A stretch of DNA of 56,488 nt from Cytophagales bacterium (GTDB taxonomy: Bacteria; Bacteroidota; Bacteroidia; Cytophagales; Microscillaceae). The stretch spans positions 1 to 56,488 of the forward strand of contig JAAFIN010000004.1 of assembly GCA_013297825.1 (NCBI GenBank), in the 5' to 3' direction. The translations under genes were made by a program, and so were the position numbers. Below the pieces are notes generated by a model that did no database searches, was not told the DNA's origin, and was given only the letters and a program-made list of their open reading frames with translations. Positions 36,521 to 44,051 of the stretch are shown here, piece by piece (positions within the stretch are counted from its first letter, which is position 1; every line of letters begins with the position of its first letter).

Positions 36521-36582
36521 AGAGAATCAAGTTTTTGGCTGTTTCATTCAACATTTATCATTTATCATTCAACATTAAAAAT

Positions 36583-37524
36583 ATGATTTTAAAAAAAATA
36601 TTTAACCCAATCACTGTACTTTGGTATATGTGGGGCGAAATTGCATTTTCTGCGGTTTTTGCATTTTTAGCGTATTTTTTATATGAAAATGGCTATCTCC
36701 AAAAAATCAGTATTCCATTTTCTATTGCAGGAATTTTGGGTAGTGCATTGGCGATTTTTTTGGCATTTCGCAATAATAACTCATACAGTCGTTGGTGGGA
36801 AGCTCGCACAATTTGGGGTAATATTCTCAATAATAATCGCATATTTGCTCGTTTGATGATAACCAATATTGATAATGCGGTTGTAATTGGAAAAGCCACA
36901 AAAGAACAAGCAGAAAGTTATAAAAAAGTGTTGATTTATCGCCAAATTGCATTTGCACACGCCCTTAGATTGCATCTTAGAAATCAATTTGATAACCTGT
37001 ACGAATTTAAACATCTACTTCCAGAAACTGAATACAACAAACTCAAAAACTATCAAAATATTCCTAATATGCTTCTGTATGAGCAATCCACGCACATCAA
37101 AGAAGGTCTTAGGAAAGAAATGTTAGGAGCTTTTGATAATATCAGCATTGAACCTGTGATGTCAGGTTTTAATAATTTTCAGGGAGCTTGTGAGCGGATA
37201 AAACAAACGCCACTTTTACGTCATTATCATTTTTTTACAAAAGTATTTTTGTTATTTTTTATGGCAATATTGCCTTTTGCGTTGGTGATGGATTTTATGA
37301 AAATGGGTTTTTCGTTTTTGGTTGTTCCAGCAAGTATTTTGATTTCTTTTGTTTTTGGGGTAATGGGTAAAGTGGGTGAAGTGAATGAAGACCCTTTTGA
37401 AAATCGTACCCAAGATGTGCCTATCACAAGCATCTGTAATATGATTGAACGTGATTTGAAAGAAATGCTTGAAGAATCGCCATTACCAGAGAAATTTATG
37501 CCTCAAAACCAAATTTTATTCTAA
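36583..37524 (+). CDS. Bestrophin-family anion channel protein (313 aa)
   Basis: Bacterial bestrophin homologues are pentameric inner-membrane channels. From ATG 36583 (MILKKIFNPITVLWYMWGEI) the chain shows the family signature FRNNNSYSRWWEARTIWGNILNNNR after the second membrane helix, a central helical region with R/K-rich loops, two later helices (HFFTKVFLLFFMAILPFALV, and FLVVPASILISFVFGVMG) and the C-terminal VNEDPFENRTQDVPITSICN. Upstream in-frame codons to 36487 lie in the inverted-repeat element and are rejected. A 31-bp palindrome follows the stop. Confidence 0.92.
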   Translation: MILKKIFNPITVLWYMWGEIAFSAVFAFLAYFLYENGYLQKISIPFSIAGILGSALAIFLAFRNNNSYSRWWEARTIWGNILNNNRIFARLMITNIDNAVVIGKATKEQAESYKKVLIYRQIAFAHALRLHLRNQFDNLYEFKHLLPETEYNKLKNYQNIPNMLLYEQSTHIKEGLRKEMLGAFDNISIEPVMSGFNNFQGACERIKQTPLLRHYHFFTKVFLLFFMAILPFALVMDFMKMGFSFLVVPASILISFVFGVMGKVGEVNEDPFENRTQDVPITSICNMIERDLKEMLEESPLPEKFMPQNQILF

Positions 37525-37539
37525 AAAAATATTTTATTA

Positions 37540-37570
37540 GACTTTCAAGGTTTTTAAAACCTTGAAAGTC
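37540..37570 (+). terminator. 31-bp odd palindrome, terminator after bestrophin
   Basis: GACTTTCAAGGTTTT, a central T and the exact reverse complement form a 15-bp stem. It has the same size and form as the one at 17213-17243; both share an ACTTT...GGTTT pattern. Confidence 0.7.
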
Positions 37571-37601
37571 TTGCAAATTTTTAATTTTAACTGAATTTTA
37601 T

Positions 37602-38219
37602 ATGAAAATCGCAATTATAGGCACAGGCAATGTGGGTGGAGCTTTGGCAACACAATGGGCAAAAGCAGGACACCAAATTTTATTGGGAACAAGAGATATT
37701 TCTAAATTTGAGGATAATCATCTCCTCCAAAATCCTAATACTTCATTGCACAGCATTTTGGAAAGTGCAACAGAAGCAGAGGTTATACTTGTGGCGGTTG
37801 TTCCGCAAGCTACTGAAAGCATTGCTATGCAAATCAAAGATGTGGTAAAAGACAAAATTATCATTGATGCAATGAATAGCATACGCACAAAACCAGAAGG
37901 ATTTAATAATAGTTTTGAGGCATTTAGGCACTTTTTGCCTGAAAGTGAAATTGTAAAATGTTTTAATACAACAGGTTTTGAAAATATGGCTAATCCTGTG
38001 TATGCAGGCGAAAGCGTGGATATGTTTGTGGCAGGAAATAGCCAAAAAGGCAAAGAAATTGCTCAAAAATTAGCTCTTGATGCAGGTTTTGCAACTTGTT
38101 GGGATTTTGGAGGTGATGACAAAGCCCAACTTTTAGAATATTTTGGGCTTTCGTGGATAAATCTTGCTATTATGCAGGGACACGGAAGAAATATGGCTTT
38201 TAAAGTGATGAAACGCTAA
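37602..38219 (+). CDS. F420-dependent NADP oxidoreductase-like Rossmann protein (205 aa)
   Basis: Residues 1-30 (MKIAIIGTGNVGGALATQWA...HQILLGTRD) form the nucleotide-binding GxGNVG motif; R31 in GTRD suggests NADP(H). Later marks are VILVAVVPQATESI, KIIIDAMNSI and VKCFNTTGFENMANP, as in the PF03807 group that includes NADPH:F420 reductases and ferric-reductase-like STEAP domains. F420 is not expected in this phylum, so it is more probably a NADPH-dependent reductase or dehydrogenase of unknown substrate. It appears monocistronic, between the bestrophin terminator and a convergent OmpA gene. Confidence 0.85.
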   Translation: MKIAIIGTGNVGGALATQWAKAGHQILLGTRDISKFEDNHLLQNPNTSLHSILESATEAEVILVAVVPQATESIAMQIKDVVKDKIIIDAMNSIRTKPEGFNNSFEAFRHFLPESEIVKCFNTTGFENMANPVYAGESVDMFVAGNSQKGKEIAQKLALDAGFATCWDFGGDDKAQLLEYFGLSWINLAIMQGHGRNMAFKVMKR

Positions 38220-38263
38220 TTTTTATCAATATTTGATGTTTTTGGCTGTTTCATTTATAATTC

Positions 38264-39565
38264 CTAATTCATAATTACCACAATTTCCACCCTGCGTTCT
38301 TTAGGGTTTATTTCTTGGGAGGCGTATTTTTGCCCAAAATATTGCATAAAAATCATTTTTTCATCAATATTATTCCTCACAAGATAATCTTTCAATAATA
38401 AAACCCTGTTTTGTGAAAGTTTTTTATTGACTTCTGTTCTGCCTTGTCGGTCAGTATAACCTGAAATATGAATTTTTACCACTTTTTTGTTATTTTTTTC
38501 AAGATTATCTAAGGCTTCAAAAACCTCTTTGCTATTCAATGGTTGAACTTCACTGATGGAATAATAGGCAATGATTTTAAGCCCCCCAACCCCCAAAGGG
38601 GGAGTTTTTAAAGTGTCTTTTTTAATAAAAGTCGTATCTTTTATTTCCCCTTTGGGGGTTAGGGTGCTTTTTAAAATGTCTTTTTTAATAAAAGTTGTAT
38701 CTTTTTTTTCCGTTTTTGGGGTTAAAGTGCTTTTTAATGATAAAGTGTCTTTTCTAATAAAAACTGTGTCTTTTATGATTTCTTTTGGGATTGGTGAGCT
38801 TTTTAAAGTATCTTTTATCATTTTTTCCAAAAGAATTTTCAAAGAATCATGTACAACTTTCAAACTATCCAATGCTTTTTTTGATACAAAAACCTCTTTT
38901 TTATCATTCAAAGTGTCTTTTGTTTCTCCTTTTGGGCTTGGGTTTGTATAATAATAGTAATTATTGATGGTAGTTTGTTTTTCTTGCGGTAAAATTGTAT
39001 TTGGGTAAAAATTTGGATTGGTATTTATGGGGTTTGCATTGGTTAAATTTGGTTGTGAAGTCAAATATTTTGCTTTTTCTCTTACATTTATCAAAGAATC
39101 CAACATAAAAGCCATTTTTTGGGCAGAAATAAGTTCAGAATCTTGAGGATTTTCTGTTTTTTTGGTTAAATTTTGGGGAATTTCTGTGGCTTTTTTGCTT
39201 GTGTCAATAGGATTTATTTGCAAAGGCATTTTTTTAGTTATCAATTCCTTTGTAGTGTCCAATGTAGCGTCCAATTTTTTTAGATTTTGGGTATCTTTTT
39301 TTACTAAAATATCTTTTATTTCCTTTTTAATAGCCAAAGTGTCTTTTATTATTCCCCCTTTGGGGGTTAGGGGGCTTGTATCTCTTTGGGCATAATTTTG
39401 ATTATGATTTTCTGTGCTTTTTTCCGTATTTTCGTAAGTTTCATACAAAAAAATACCCAAAGTTTTTTGGCGACAAGCCCAAAAACTCACAAAAAACAGC
39501 AATAATAGGAGAGGGGAGAAACCTAAAAAAATCTTATTTTTTCTTATTTTTTGATACCTAACCAT
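38264..39565 (-). CDS. OmpA-family lipoprotein with repeat-derived linker (433 aa)
   Basis: Signal and lipobox FVSFWAC give a mature start at Cys31. Residues about 335-433 are an OmpA C-terminal peptidoglycan-binding domain: ISEVQPLNSKEVFEALDNL, VVKIHISGYTDRQGRTEVNK, LSQNRVLLLKDYLVRNNID and a final NPKERRVEIVV. Between them is a Lys/Thr/Asp-rich linker of about 300 residues with tandem units like KDTTFIKKDTLKSTLTPK. Three clear copies of the GC-rich palindromic element are inside it (SPLTPKGG near 64, STLTPKGE near 300, TPPLGVGGL near 322), and the tandem units carry decayed ones. The start overlaps the end of the upstream 401-aa gene by 22 bases: one operon. Confidence 0.88.
   Translation of the reverse strand: MVRYQKIRKNKIFLGFSPLLLLLFFVSFWACRQKTLGIFLYETYENTEKSTENHNQNYAQRDTSPLTPKGGIIKDTLAIKKEIKDILVKKDTQNLKKLDATLDTTKELITKKMPLQINPIDTSKKATEIPQNLTKKTENPQDSELISAQKMAFMLDSLINVREKAKYLTSQPNLTNANPINTNPNFYPNTILPQEKQTTINNYYYYTNPSPKGETKDTLNDKKEVFVSKKALDSLKVVHDSLKILLEKMIKDTLKSSPIPKEIIKDTVFIRKDTLSLKSTLTPKTEKKDTTFIKKDILKSTLTPKGEIKDTTFIKKDTLKTPPLGVGGLKIIAYYSISEVQPLNSKEVFEALDNLEKNNKKVVKIHISGYTDRQGRTEVNKKLSQNRVLLLKDYLVRNNIDEKMIFMQYFGQKYASQEINPKERRVEIVVIMN
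38579..38612. repeat. GC-rich palindromic element, copy 5 (inside OmpA gene)
   Basis: AAGCCCCCCAACCCCCAAAG then GGGGAG. In the gene it is read as TPPLGVGGL, just before the OmpA domain. Confidence 0.85.
38608..38830. repeat. 61-69 bp tandem units in the OmpA linker, each ending in a palindromic element
   Basis: Units begin TTTTTAAAGTGTCTTTTTTA (38608), TTTTTAAAATGTCTTTTTTA (38669), TTTTTAATGATAAAGTGTCT (38729) and TTTTTAAAGTATCTTTTATC (38801). The first ends in a clear element; in the second and third it has decayed to TTTTTGGGGTTAAAGTGC and TTTTGGGATTGGTGAGC. The units encode KDTTFIKKDTLKSTLTPK-like repeats. Confidence 0.8.
38644..38672. repeat. GC-rich palindromic element, copy 6 (inside OmpA gene)
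   Basis: TTTCCCCTTTGGGGGTTAGG then GTGC, read as STLTPKGE. One arm has lost a C and the right half has a T, so it is partly decayed. Confidence 0.8.
39351..39377. repeat. GC-rich palindromic element, copy 7 (inside OmpA gene)
   Basis: ATTCCCCCTTTGGGGGTTAG then GGGGCTT, read on the minus strand as SPLTPKGG near residue 64. Confidence 0.85.
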
Positions 39566-40749
39566 AAATTTAATTCAAGTCCTACACCAAAAGTAGGTAC
39601 AAATTCAATGTTGTTAAAATTTTGTGAGCCTTTTTCATTCACAAATAACGTCCCAGCGTTAATTCTGATGATTTTGAAAAGCCTCACACCCAAAGCACTA
39701 TACACAGGCAATTCCACTTGGGGCGTTGTAAGCTCTCTGCCATTGGCATCTTGAAGCGGACTTGTCAGTACGCCCATAGAAAACGCCAAACCATCAAATA
39801 TTTTGCTCTTTTTGAAACGTGTTTTATGCACAAAAGGAAAAGAAAGCCCCACGCCAAAAGTAACATCAGTAGTTTGTTGGGTTACATTATTTACGTCAGT
39901 ATTCATACTCCACGCATACATTCCTGCATTGATAGGCAAGCTGAAAGGCTCTTTATCTGTAGGAACAGATTGAATCATTACGCTATTGTGTTGTTGCACC
40001 AAATCAGAATTAAAAAAAGGCGTAAGTTCCGAAATAATCAAATTTGCCATACTTTCCACTTTTTCGTTGATAAGTTTGGTGGCTACGCTGTCTTTTTCAT
40101 TGATTTTTTTTCCCCTCAAAAAATTTTTAAATCTAAAATGGCGGTGATTTTCTAATTGGTGCAATACCAAATCGCTTGGGGCATTGTAAGAAAAACCATT
40201 TTTAGATTTTTGGAAAATTAAGGCTTCTTCAATGAGTTGTTTGATTCCTTTGAAAACTGTTTTAGGTTTGTCAATAATCACTTTGCTTCCATCAAATTCA
40301 AAATGGCTTTTGAGGTAAAAAACAAGTCTATTTTTGAGGTTTTTGGCAAGGCTAATTTTTTGATTTTCTGACATTTTTTTATAGGTGCTAACCAAAAAAT
40401 CGTATTTGCTGTTAGATTTTAAAATAGGTGCAACTGTGATGGTAAAAGTTTCGGTTTTGTTTTTGTCGTGTCTGTTCCAAGTATAAGCATTGATTTCTTT
40501 TTTGGAATGTTCATTAAATATGCTTACAGATACATATTCCACATCTTTGAAAACCTCGCCTTCTATCAAAAAAGCTGAATTATAAGGCAAAGAAGGTGAA
40601 TTTTGAAAACAGCTTGTTTCAAAATTTACTTTTACAATGCGGTCTTGAGCGAAAGCAACATTTCCCCAAAAGCCCCCCAGCCCCCAAAGGGGGAGAAAAT
40701 ACAAGAACAAGAAAAAAGATTTAAAATAAGAAAGTAAGGTTTTAATCAT
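39544..40749 (-). CDS. Secreted outer-membrane-like protein of unknown function (401 aa)
   Basis: Signal peptide MIKTLLSYFKSFFLFLYFLP...NVAFAQ ends near residue 35. Part of its core (FLPLWGLGGFW, residues 18-28) is encoded by a GC-rich palindromic element. The mature half starts with a charged domain (DRIVKVNFETSCFQ...), then from about residue 270 beta-barrel-like strands (NAGMYAWSMNTD, TDVTFGVGLSFPFVHKTRF, FVPTFGVGLELNLWLGIKK at the end). The end resembles an outer-membrane beta-barrel closing strand. The overlap with the OmpA lipoprotein gene suggests that the two products work together at the envelope. No family recognised. Confidence 0.8.
   Translation of the reverse strand: MIKTLLSYFKSFFLFLYFLPLWGLGGFWGNVAFAQDRIVKVNFETSCFQNSPSLPYNSAFLIEGEVFKDVEYVSVSIFNEHSKKEINAYTWNRHDKNKTETFTITVAPILKSNSKYDFLVSTYKKMSENQKISLAKNLKNRLVFYLKSHFEFDGSKVIIDKPKTVFKGIKQLIEEALIFQKSKNGFSYNAPSDLVLHQLENHRHFRFKNFLRGKKINEKDSVATKLINEKVESMANLIISELTPFFNSDLVQQHNSVMIQSVPTDKEPFSLPINAGMYAWSMNTDVNNVTQQTTDVTFGVGLSFPFVHKTRFKKSKIFDGLAFSMGVLTSPLQDANGRELTTPQVELPVYSALGVRLFKIIRINAGTLFVNEKGSQNFNNIEFVPTFGVGLELNLWLGIKK
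40669..40697. repeat. GC-rich palindromic element, copy 8 (inside a signal peptide)
   Basis: AAGCCCCCCAGCCCCCAAAG then GGGGAG. In the minus-strand gene it is read in a third frame as LPLWGLGGF, in the hydrophobic core of the signal peptide. Confidence 0.85.
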
Positions 40750-40884
40750 TTGTTTTTTAGTAGATTTTTGATGTCATATTAAAATTTTTTGGGTAATTAC
40801 GCAAAAAATTTTAGAAAAAACAAAAGATTTAAAATAAAAATTTAGAAATAAAAATATAATTTTTTATGTAAAAAATAAAAACAT

Positions 40885-40892
40885 TAGTTTTG
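40885..40892 (+). promoter_or_regulatory. Candidate -7 box for the PIN toxin-antitoxin operon
   Basis: TAGTTTTG fits TAnnTTTG, 51 bases before the antitoxin ATG. No TTG at the expected distance. Confidence 0.4.
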
Positions 40893-40942
40893 CGTTATCA
40901 CAATAAAAATATTAACTATAATAAAATTTCTCTTTTGTACAT

Positions 40943-41122
40943 ATGAATACTATAAAACTAAATTTAAGAATTGTGAGTGTTGAAGAAATTAAAGCAGCAG
41001 GAGGCACAAAAGAATGGGCAAAAAAAAATAATTATCACAACACAGGAAAAGAATTGATGGGCAAAATAAAACTCACAAAAAAACAATGGGACGCAACTAC
41101 AAAAGCCCTTATAAATGATTAG
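40943..41122 (+). CDS. Putative antitoxin of the PIN module (59 aa)
   Basis: ATG 40943 to TAG 41120 encodes MNTIKLNLRIVSVEEIKAAG...TKALIND, basic and probably helical after a short strand. It ends 12 bases before the PIN-domain toxin ATG, the standard antitoxin-toxin order. The N-terminal alternating MNTIKLNLRIVS strand followed by helices would suit a small DNA-binding antitoxin, but no RHH, PHD or AbrB motif is convincing. Antitoxin function is inferred from size, position and spacing. Confidence 0.65.
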   Translation: MNTIKLNLRIVSVEEIKAAGGTKEWAKKNNYHNTGKELMGKIKLTKKQWDATTKALIND

Positions 41123-41134
41123 TAGAGATAAGTT

Positions 41135-41602
41135 ATGGATATAATTTTTGATACAAATATTTTGATTGAACTTATCAGAGCAGATAATGATAAAAAAATG
41201 CAAAGACTTTATGAACGTGTAAATCCAAATCAAGTAGATGTATATATTTCTATTGTGAGTATTGGTGAAGCCATTGCTTTTGCATATCAAACAGGTTGGG
41301 GAGAGCGGAAAATAACTATGTTAAAAAATATCATTGATGAGTGTATTCACATAGGTATAACTGACGAAGTTATAGAAAAATACATAGAAATCGAGCGTTA
41401 CAATATGAGAAAACATCCTACACTTCCCGCAATGAATGGAAATACACAAAATATGGGAAAAAATGATTTATGGATTGCTTCAACCGCTTCAATTTTAGAG
41501 GCAACATTAGTAACAAGTGATAAGGATTTTAACCATTTAAAGGATATTTTTTTAAATTTAGATTTTGTGGAAAGAGATAATAATGGTAGTATTATTTACT
41601 AA
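41135..41602 (+). CDS. vapC: PIN-domain (VapC-like) ribonuclease toxin (155 aa)
   Basis: PIN toxins cleave RNA, often initiator tRNA or rRNA loops. The acidic tetrad is complete: D6 in MDIIFDTNIL, E45 in VSIGEAIAF, D111 in GKNDLWIASTA and D129 in LVTSDKDFNHL. The length fits the family. It is the second gene of a two-gene operon with the 59-aa ORF, and is followed at once by a strong terminator, so the module is self-contained and may be mobile. The vapC symbol is family-level only. Confidence 0.88.
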   Translation: MDIIFDTNILIELIRADNDKKMQRLYERVNPNQVDVYISIVSIGEAIAFAYQTGWGERKITMLKNIIDECIHIGITDEVIEKYIEIERYNMRKHPTLPAMNGNTQNMGKNDLWIASTASILEATLVTSDKDFNHLKDIFLNLDFVERDNNGSIIY

Positions 41603-41638
41603 AAACCTCAATAAATTTTTATTTATTGAGGTTTTTTT
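41602..41638 (+). terminator. Terminator of the toxin-antitoxin operon
   Basis: AAACCTCAATAAAT, loop TTTT, ATTTATTGAGGTTT and further T: a perfect 14-bp stem, beginning at the toxin stop codon. Confidence 0.9.
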
Positions 41639-41693
41639 ATGAATAAAAATTTAGAAAAAACAAAAGATTTAAAAATTTTTTATTTTTTTATTT

Positions 41694-42122
41694 TTATTCT
41701 TTCTGTTCATTTTGCATACGTTTTATACGTTTGAATGCTTCTTCCTCGTTGTCCCATTGATAAATATGATAAGGAAGTGTTGGGTCTTCTTCTGCGAGCT
41801 GTTCATAAGAAAGTTGTTGTACCAAATCCTCTCTTGTAATAAAAAAAATTCTTTTTAATCCTTTCAAAAGTGCAGGTTTCATAATATTTTCCACGACCCA
41901 AGTTTGAATATCAGGCGATAAAATATATTCAGAAAGTTGAGCATTTGCGATAACATTTTGGGGAGAATAAGCCTCTATACCTGCGTCATAAAGCCTCAAA
42001 AGTTCTTCTTTGTAAAGTTTGTCATTAAAATAATAGGTGTCAGGCAACCAACGATAAAGAAATGTATTAGTTTCTGCATCAAAAAATGCATCTACATATC
42101 TGGTTTTGTATATTTCCTGCAT
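41694..42122 (-). CDS. Protein of unknown function (142 aa)
   Basis: A soluble alpha/beta protein: MQEIYKTRYVDAFFDAETNT...LYRWLPDTYYFND, then LLRLYDAGIEAYSPQNVIAN, a stretch FITREDLVQQLSYEQLAEED and a Lys/Glu-rich end. The repeating strand-helix order weakly recalls STAS-like folds, but no diagnostic motif is visible. No signal peptide. It is convergent with the toxin gene and divergent from the 335-aa gene; CAAATGTA at 42181 is a possible minus-strand -7 box. Confidence 0.65.
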   Translation of the reverse strand: MQEIYKTRYVDAFFDAETNTFLYRWLPDTYYFNDKLYKEELLRLYDAGIEAYSPQNVIANAQLSEYILSPDIQTWVVENIMKPALLKGLKRIFFITREDLVQQLSYEQLAEEDPTLPYHIYQWDNEEEAFKRIKRMQNEQKE

Positions 42123-42222
42123 AGTTTTTTGTGTAGTTTTTGAAATTTTTTACTTTTTTTGAAATTTTTTATTATTTTTACAAATGTATTATTATTTTTT
42201 TTAAGAAAAAATTAAAATCAAA

Positions 42223-43230
42223 ATGAATATCAAACAAATGCTTGAAAATGAACTTGATGTTGTTTTTCAAGATAAAAGTTATAAAAATCAAGTATTAAAT
42301 TGGCACGAAAATCAACATTTTATTTTTGAAAATGAAGTTTTATACACCATTGAAGAACTTAAATTTCATCATCAACTTTATGAAAACATTAAAGCAGATA
42401 TTTTGACTGATGTAGAATATTTGAAAACATATTATATTAGAAAAAATGGGCTTTCAATTTTGCCTGATTGGATTAACCCAATTACTAAAAAAATAGATGA
42501 ATCTGTGATGGAGGAGCTTTGGTTACAAGCAAATAAAGGTTATTTGGTGCGAATTTTGGAGGCTTCAGAGGAGCAAGAGGATAAAGAAGCTTTAGAAAAA
42601 ATCCTAAAAAGTAGTAGTTTTGAATACAGAGGCACACATTTATCACAAGAAGAACGAAAAGCATTAAGATTAGAAAAATTACAACAAAGCATCAATGATA
42701 ATAAAATTGTGATTTTTTTGGGAAGGCAAAATCGTGTTTATAAAAATTTGCAAAATAAACTTAACCAAAAATACAACGAAAAATATCAATTTGTGAGCGA
42801 CCATTCTTGGTCTTCGTGTGGATATGTGGAAAGAGGAATGAAAGCCTCCAATAATCGTGTGAGTCTGATTCAGGCTTCTGAAACCATCAAAAGGTTACCT
42901 TATCTTGGTTTAGTAGGCGAAAATATCGCAGAGCGTTTTATTATGTTTTCGTTGGATAGTTATGATGCAAAAGTGTGTTTGTCAGCTATGTATTCTAATC
43001 CCAATAAAATAGCAAGAACTTGCGAAAAACCTGTTATAGAAGGCATAGAAAAGTTTGTATTTGCTTATACAGGGCTTACTGATTTGGAATTGGCGAATAT
43101 TGTTAGGAATAAAGAATGGTTTGCACTTACACGTTTTTGTCGCACCAACCAAGAAAATGATGTAGAAGAACTTTCTTCTGAACAGGTTTTGCAAGAATAT
43201 GGCATTGCATATATTGGAGAGAAAATCTGA
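42223..43230 (+). CDS. Protein of unknown function (335 aa)
   Basis: A soluble protein without signal peptide or membrane segment. The N-terminal third is helical and acidic (MNIKQMLENELDVVFQDKSY...). A beta-alpha segment with NDNKIVIFLGRQNRVYKNLQ follows at about 165-185, and the C-terminal half has paired motifs (SWSSCGYVERGMKASNNRVS, LPYLGLVGENIAERFIMFSL). No family recognised. ATG 42223 is preceded by A-rich DNA and is the only good start. The next gene on the strand begins about 77 bases later. Confidence 0.75.
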   Translation: MNIKQMLENELDVVFQDKSYKNQVLNWHENQHFIFENEVLYTIEELKFHHQLYENIKADILTDVEYLKTYYIRKNGLSILPDWINPITKKIDESVMEELWLQANKGYLVRILEASEEQEDKEALEKILKSSSFEYRGTHLSQEERKALRLEKLQQSINDNKIVIFLGRQNRVYKNLQNKLNQKYNEKYQFVSDHSWSSCGYVERGMKASNNRVSLIQASETIKRLPYLGLVGENIAERFIMFSLDSYDAKVCLSAMYSNPNKIARTCEKPVIEGIEKFVFAYTGLTDLELANIVRNKEWFALTRFCRTNQENDVEELSSEQVLQEYGIAYIGEKI

Positions 43231-43306
43231 AAGTTAAATTCAATAAAAATGGTTATTTAATATAAAAAAATAATTGCTAAAATTCACAATTCATAATTCA
43301 TTAAAA

Positions 43307-43960
43307 ATGTCTAAAAAAATCCTGTTTTTTTGTTCTTTTTCCCTGTGTGTTTTTTTATTTTCAAACTTTTGTTTTGCAAAAAATCAAAATTTTTTGGAAA
43401 TTAAAATAAAAAACCAAAACACAAATGATACGCTTAAATACCTCAAAAATGTAAGGCTTTTGTCGTATTCTCTTAACGAAAATGTTTTTTTGCTTTCAGG
43501 CGAAAGAAACGAATATGAAAGAAAGCATTTTATGTTTAACAAAAATTCAGAAGATTTGACCATTACCGAAAAATTTTATGAATTTTTAAATCATCTGAAT
43601 TTTGCACCTGAACTAAAATCTTACAAAGAATTTGAAACTGAATACCAAATGTTTTCTATGGGAAAATGGGAAACAAAAGATAATTATTTGGTGCTTTATG
43701 GCAGTTATACGCCTGTTGTACACGGTTTGGCAACGTATCATTTGGCTTCATTTTCCAAAAAAGGAAAATTTATCAATGAAGTAAAACTTTTTGCGTATTC
43801 ACTTGTGGACGGAAAAGTAGAAGTGAATTTTGATAGAAAAAATACAATTTCTGTGAAAGTAATTATCAGCAAAGACAATGAAAATATGGCAGAAAATACC
43901 AACCTCAAAATAACACTTAATCCAAAAGGTGTTTTAGTAGCTAAAAAATCTAAAAAGTAA
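43307..43960 (+). CDS. Secreted protein of unknown function (217 aa)
   Basis: From ATG 43307, MSKKILFFCSFSLCVFLFSN...FCFAKNQN is a signal peptide cut near residue 24. The mature chain is beta-rich (SLNENVFLLSGERNEYERKH, DNYLVLYGSYTPVVHGLATY, HLASFSKKGKFINEVKLF) and ends in Lys. Codons between 43274 and the ATG come from an intergenic ATTCATAATTC repeat, so the longer start is rejected. No family recognised. Confidence 0.75.
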   Translation: MSKKILFFCSFSLCVFLFSNFCFAKNQNFLEIKIKNQNTNDTLKYLKNVRLLSYSLNENVFLLSGERNEYERKHFMFNKNSEDLTITEKFYEFLNHLNFAPELKSYKEFETEYQMFSMGKWETKDNYLVLYGSYTPVVHGLATYHLASFSKKGKFINEVKLFAYSLVDGKVEVNFDRKNTISVKVIISKDNENMAENTNLKITLNPKGVLVAKKSKK

Positions 43961-44051
43961 ATAAAGCTGTCAGAGGAAAGTAGTAAAGAGAAAGTACAAA
44001 ACTCAAAACAGCCAAAATGTAAAGTTTATTTTTGAAAAAAAACGTTTTGAT

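Noticed and set aside
37602-38219. F420 use by the Rossmann-fold reductase
   Set aside because: The family name includes F420 enzymes, but no F420 biosynthesis gene is seen and the cofactor is not typical for Bacteroidota.
40669-40697. Palindromic elements as simple rho-independent terminators
   Set aside because: Six of nine copies are inside open reading frames, and several lack a T run; termination may be a side role for the copy at 16361 only.
41694-42122. STAS-domain or SpoIIAA-like call for the 142-aa protein
   Set aside because: Only a vague strand-helix resemblance; no conserved phosphoserine region or diagnostic motif is visible.
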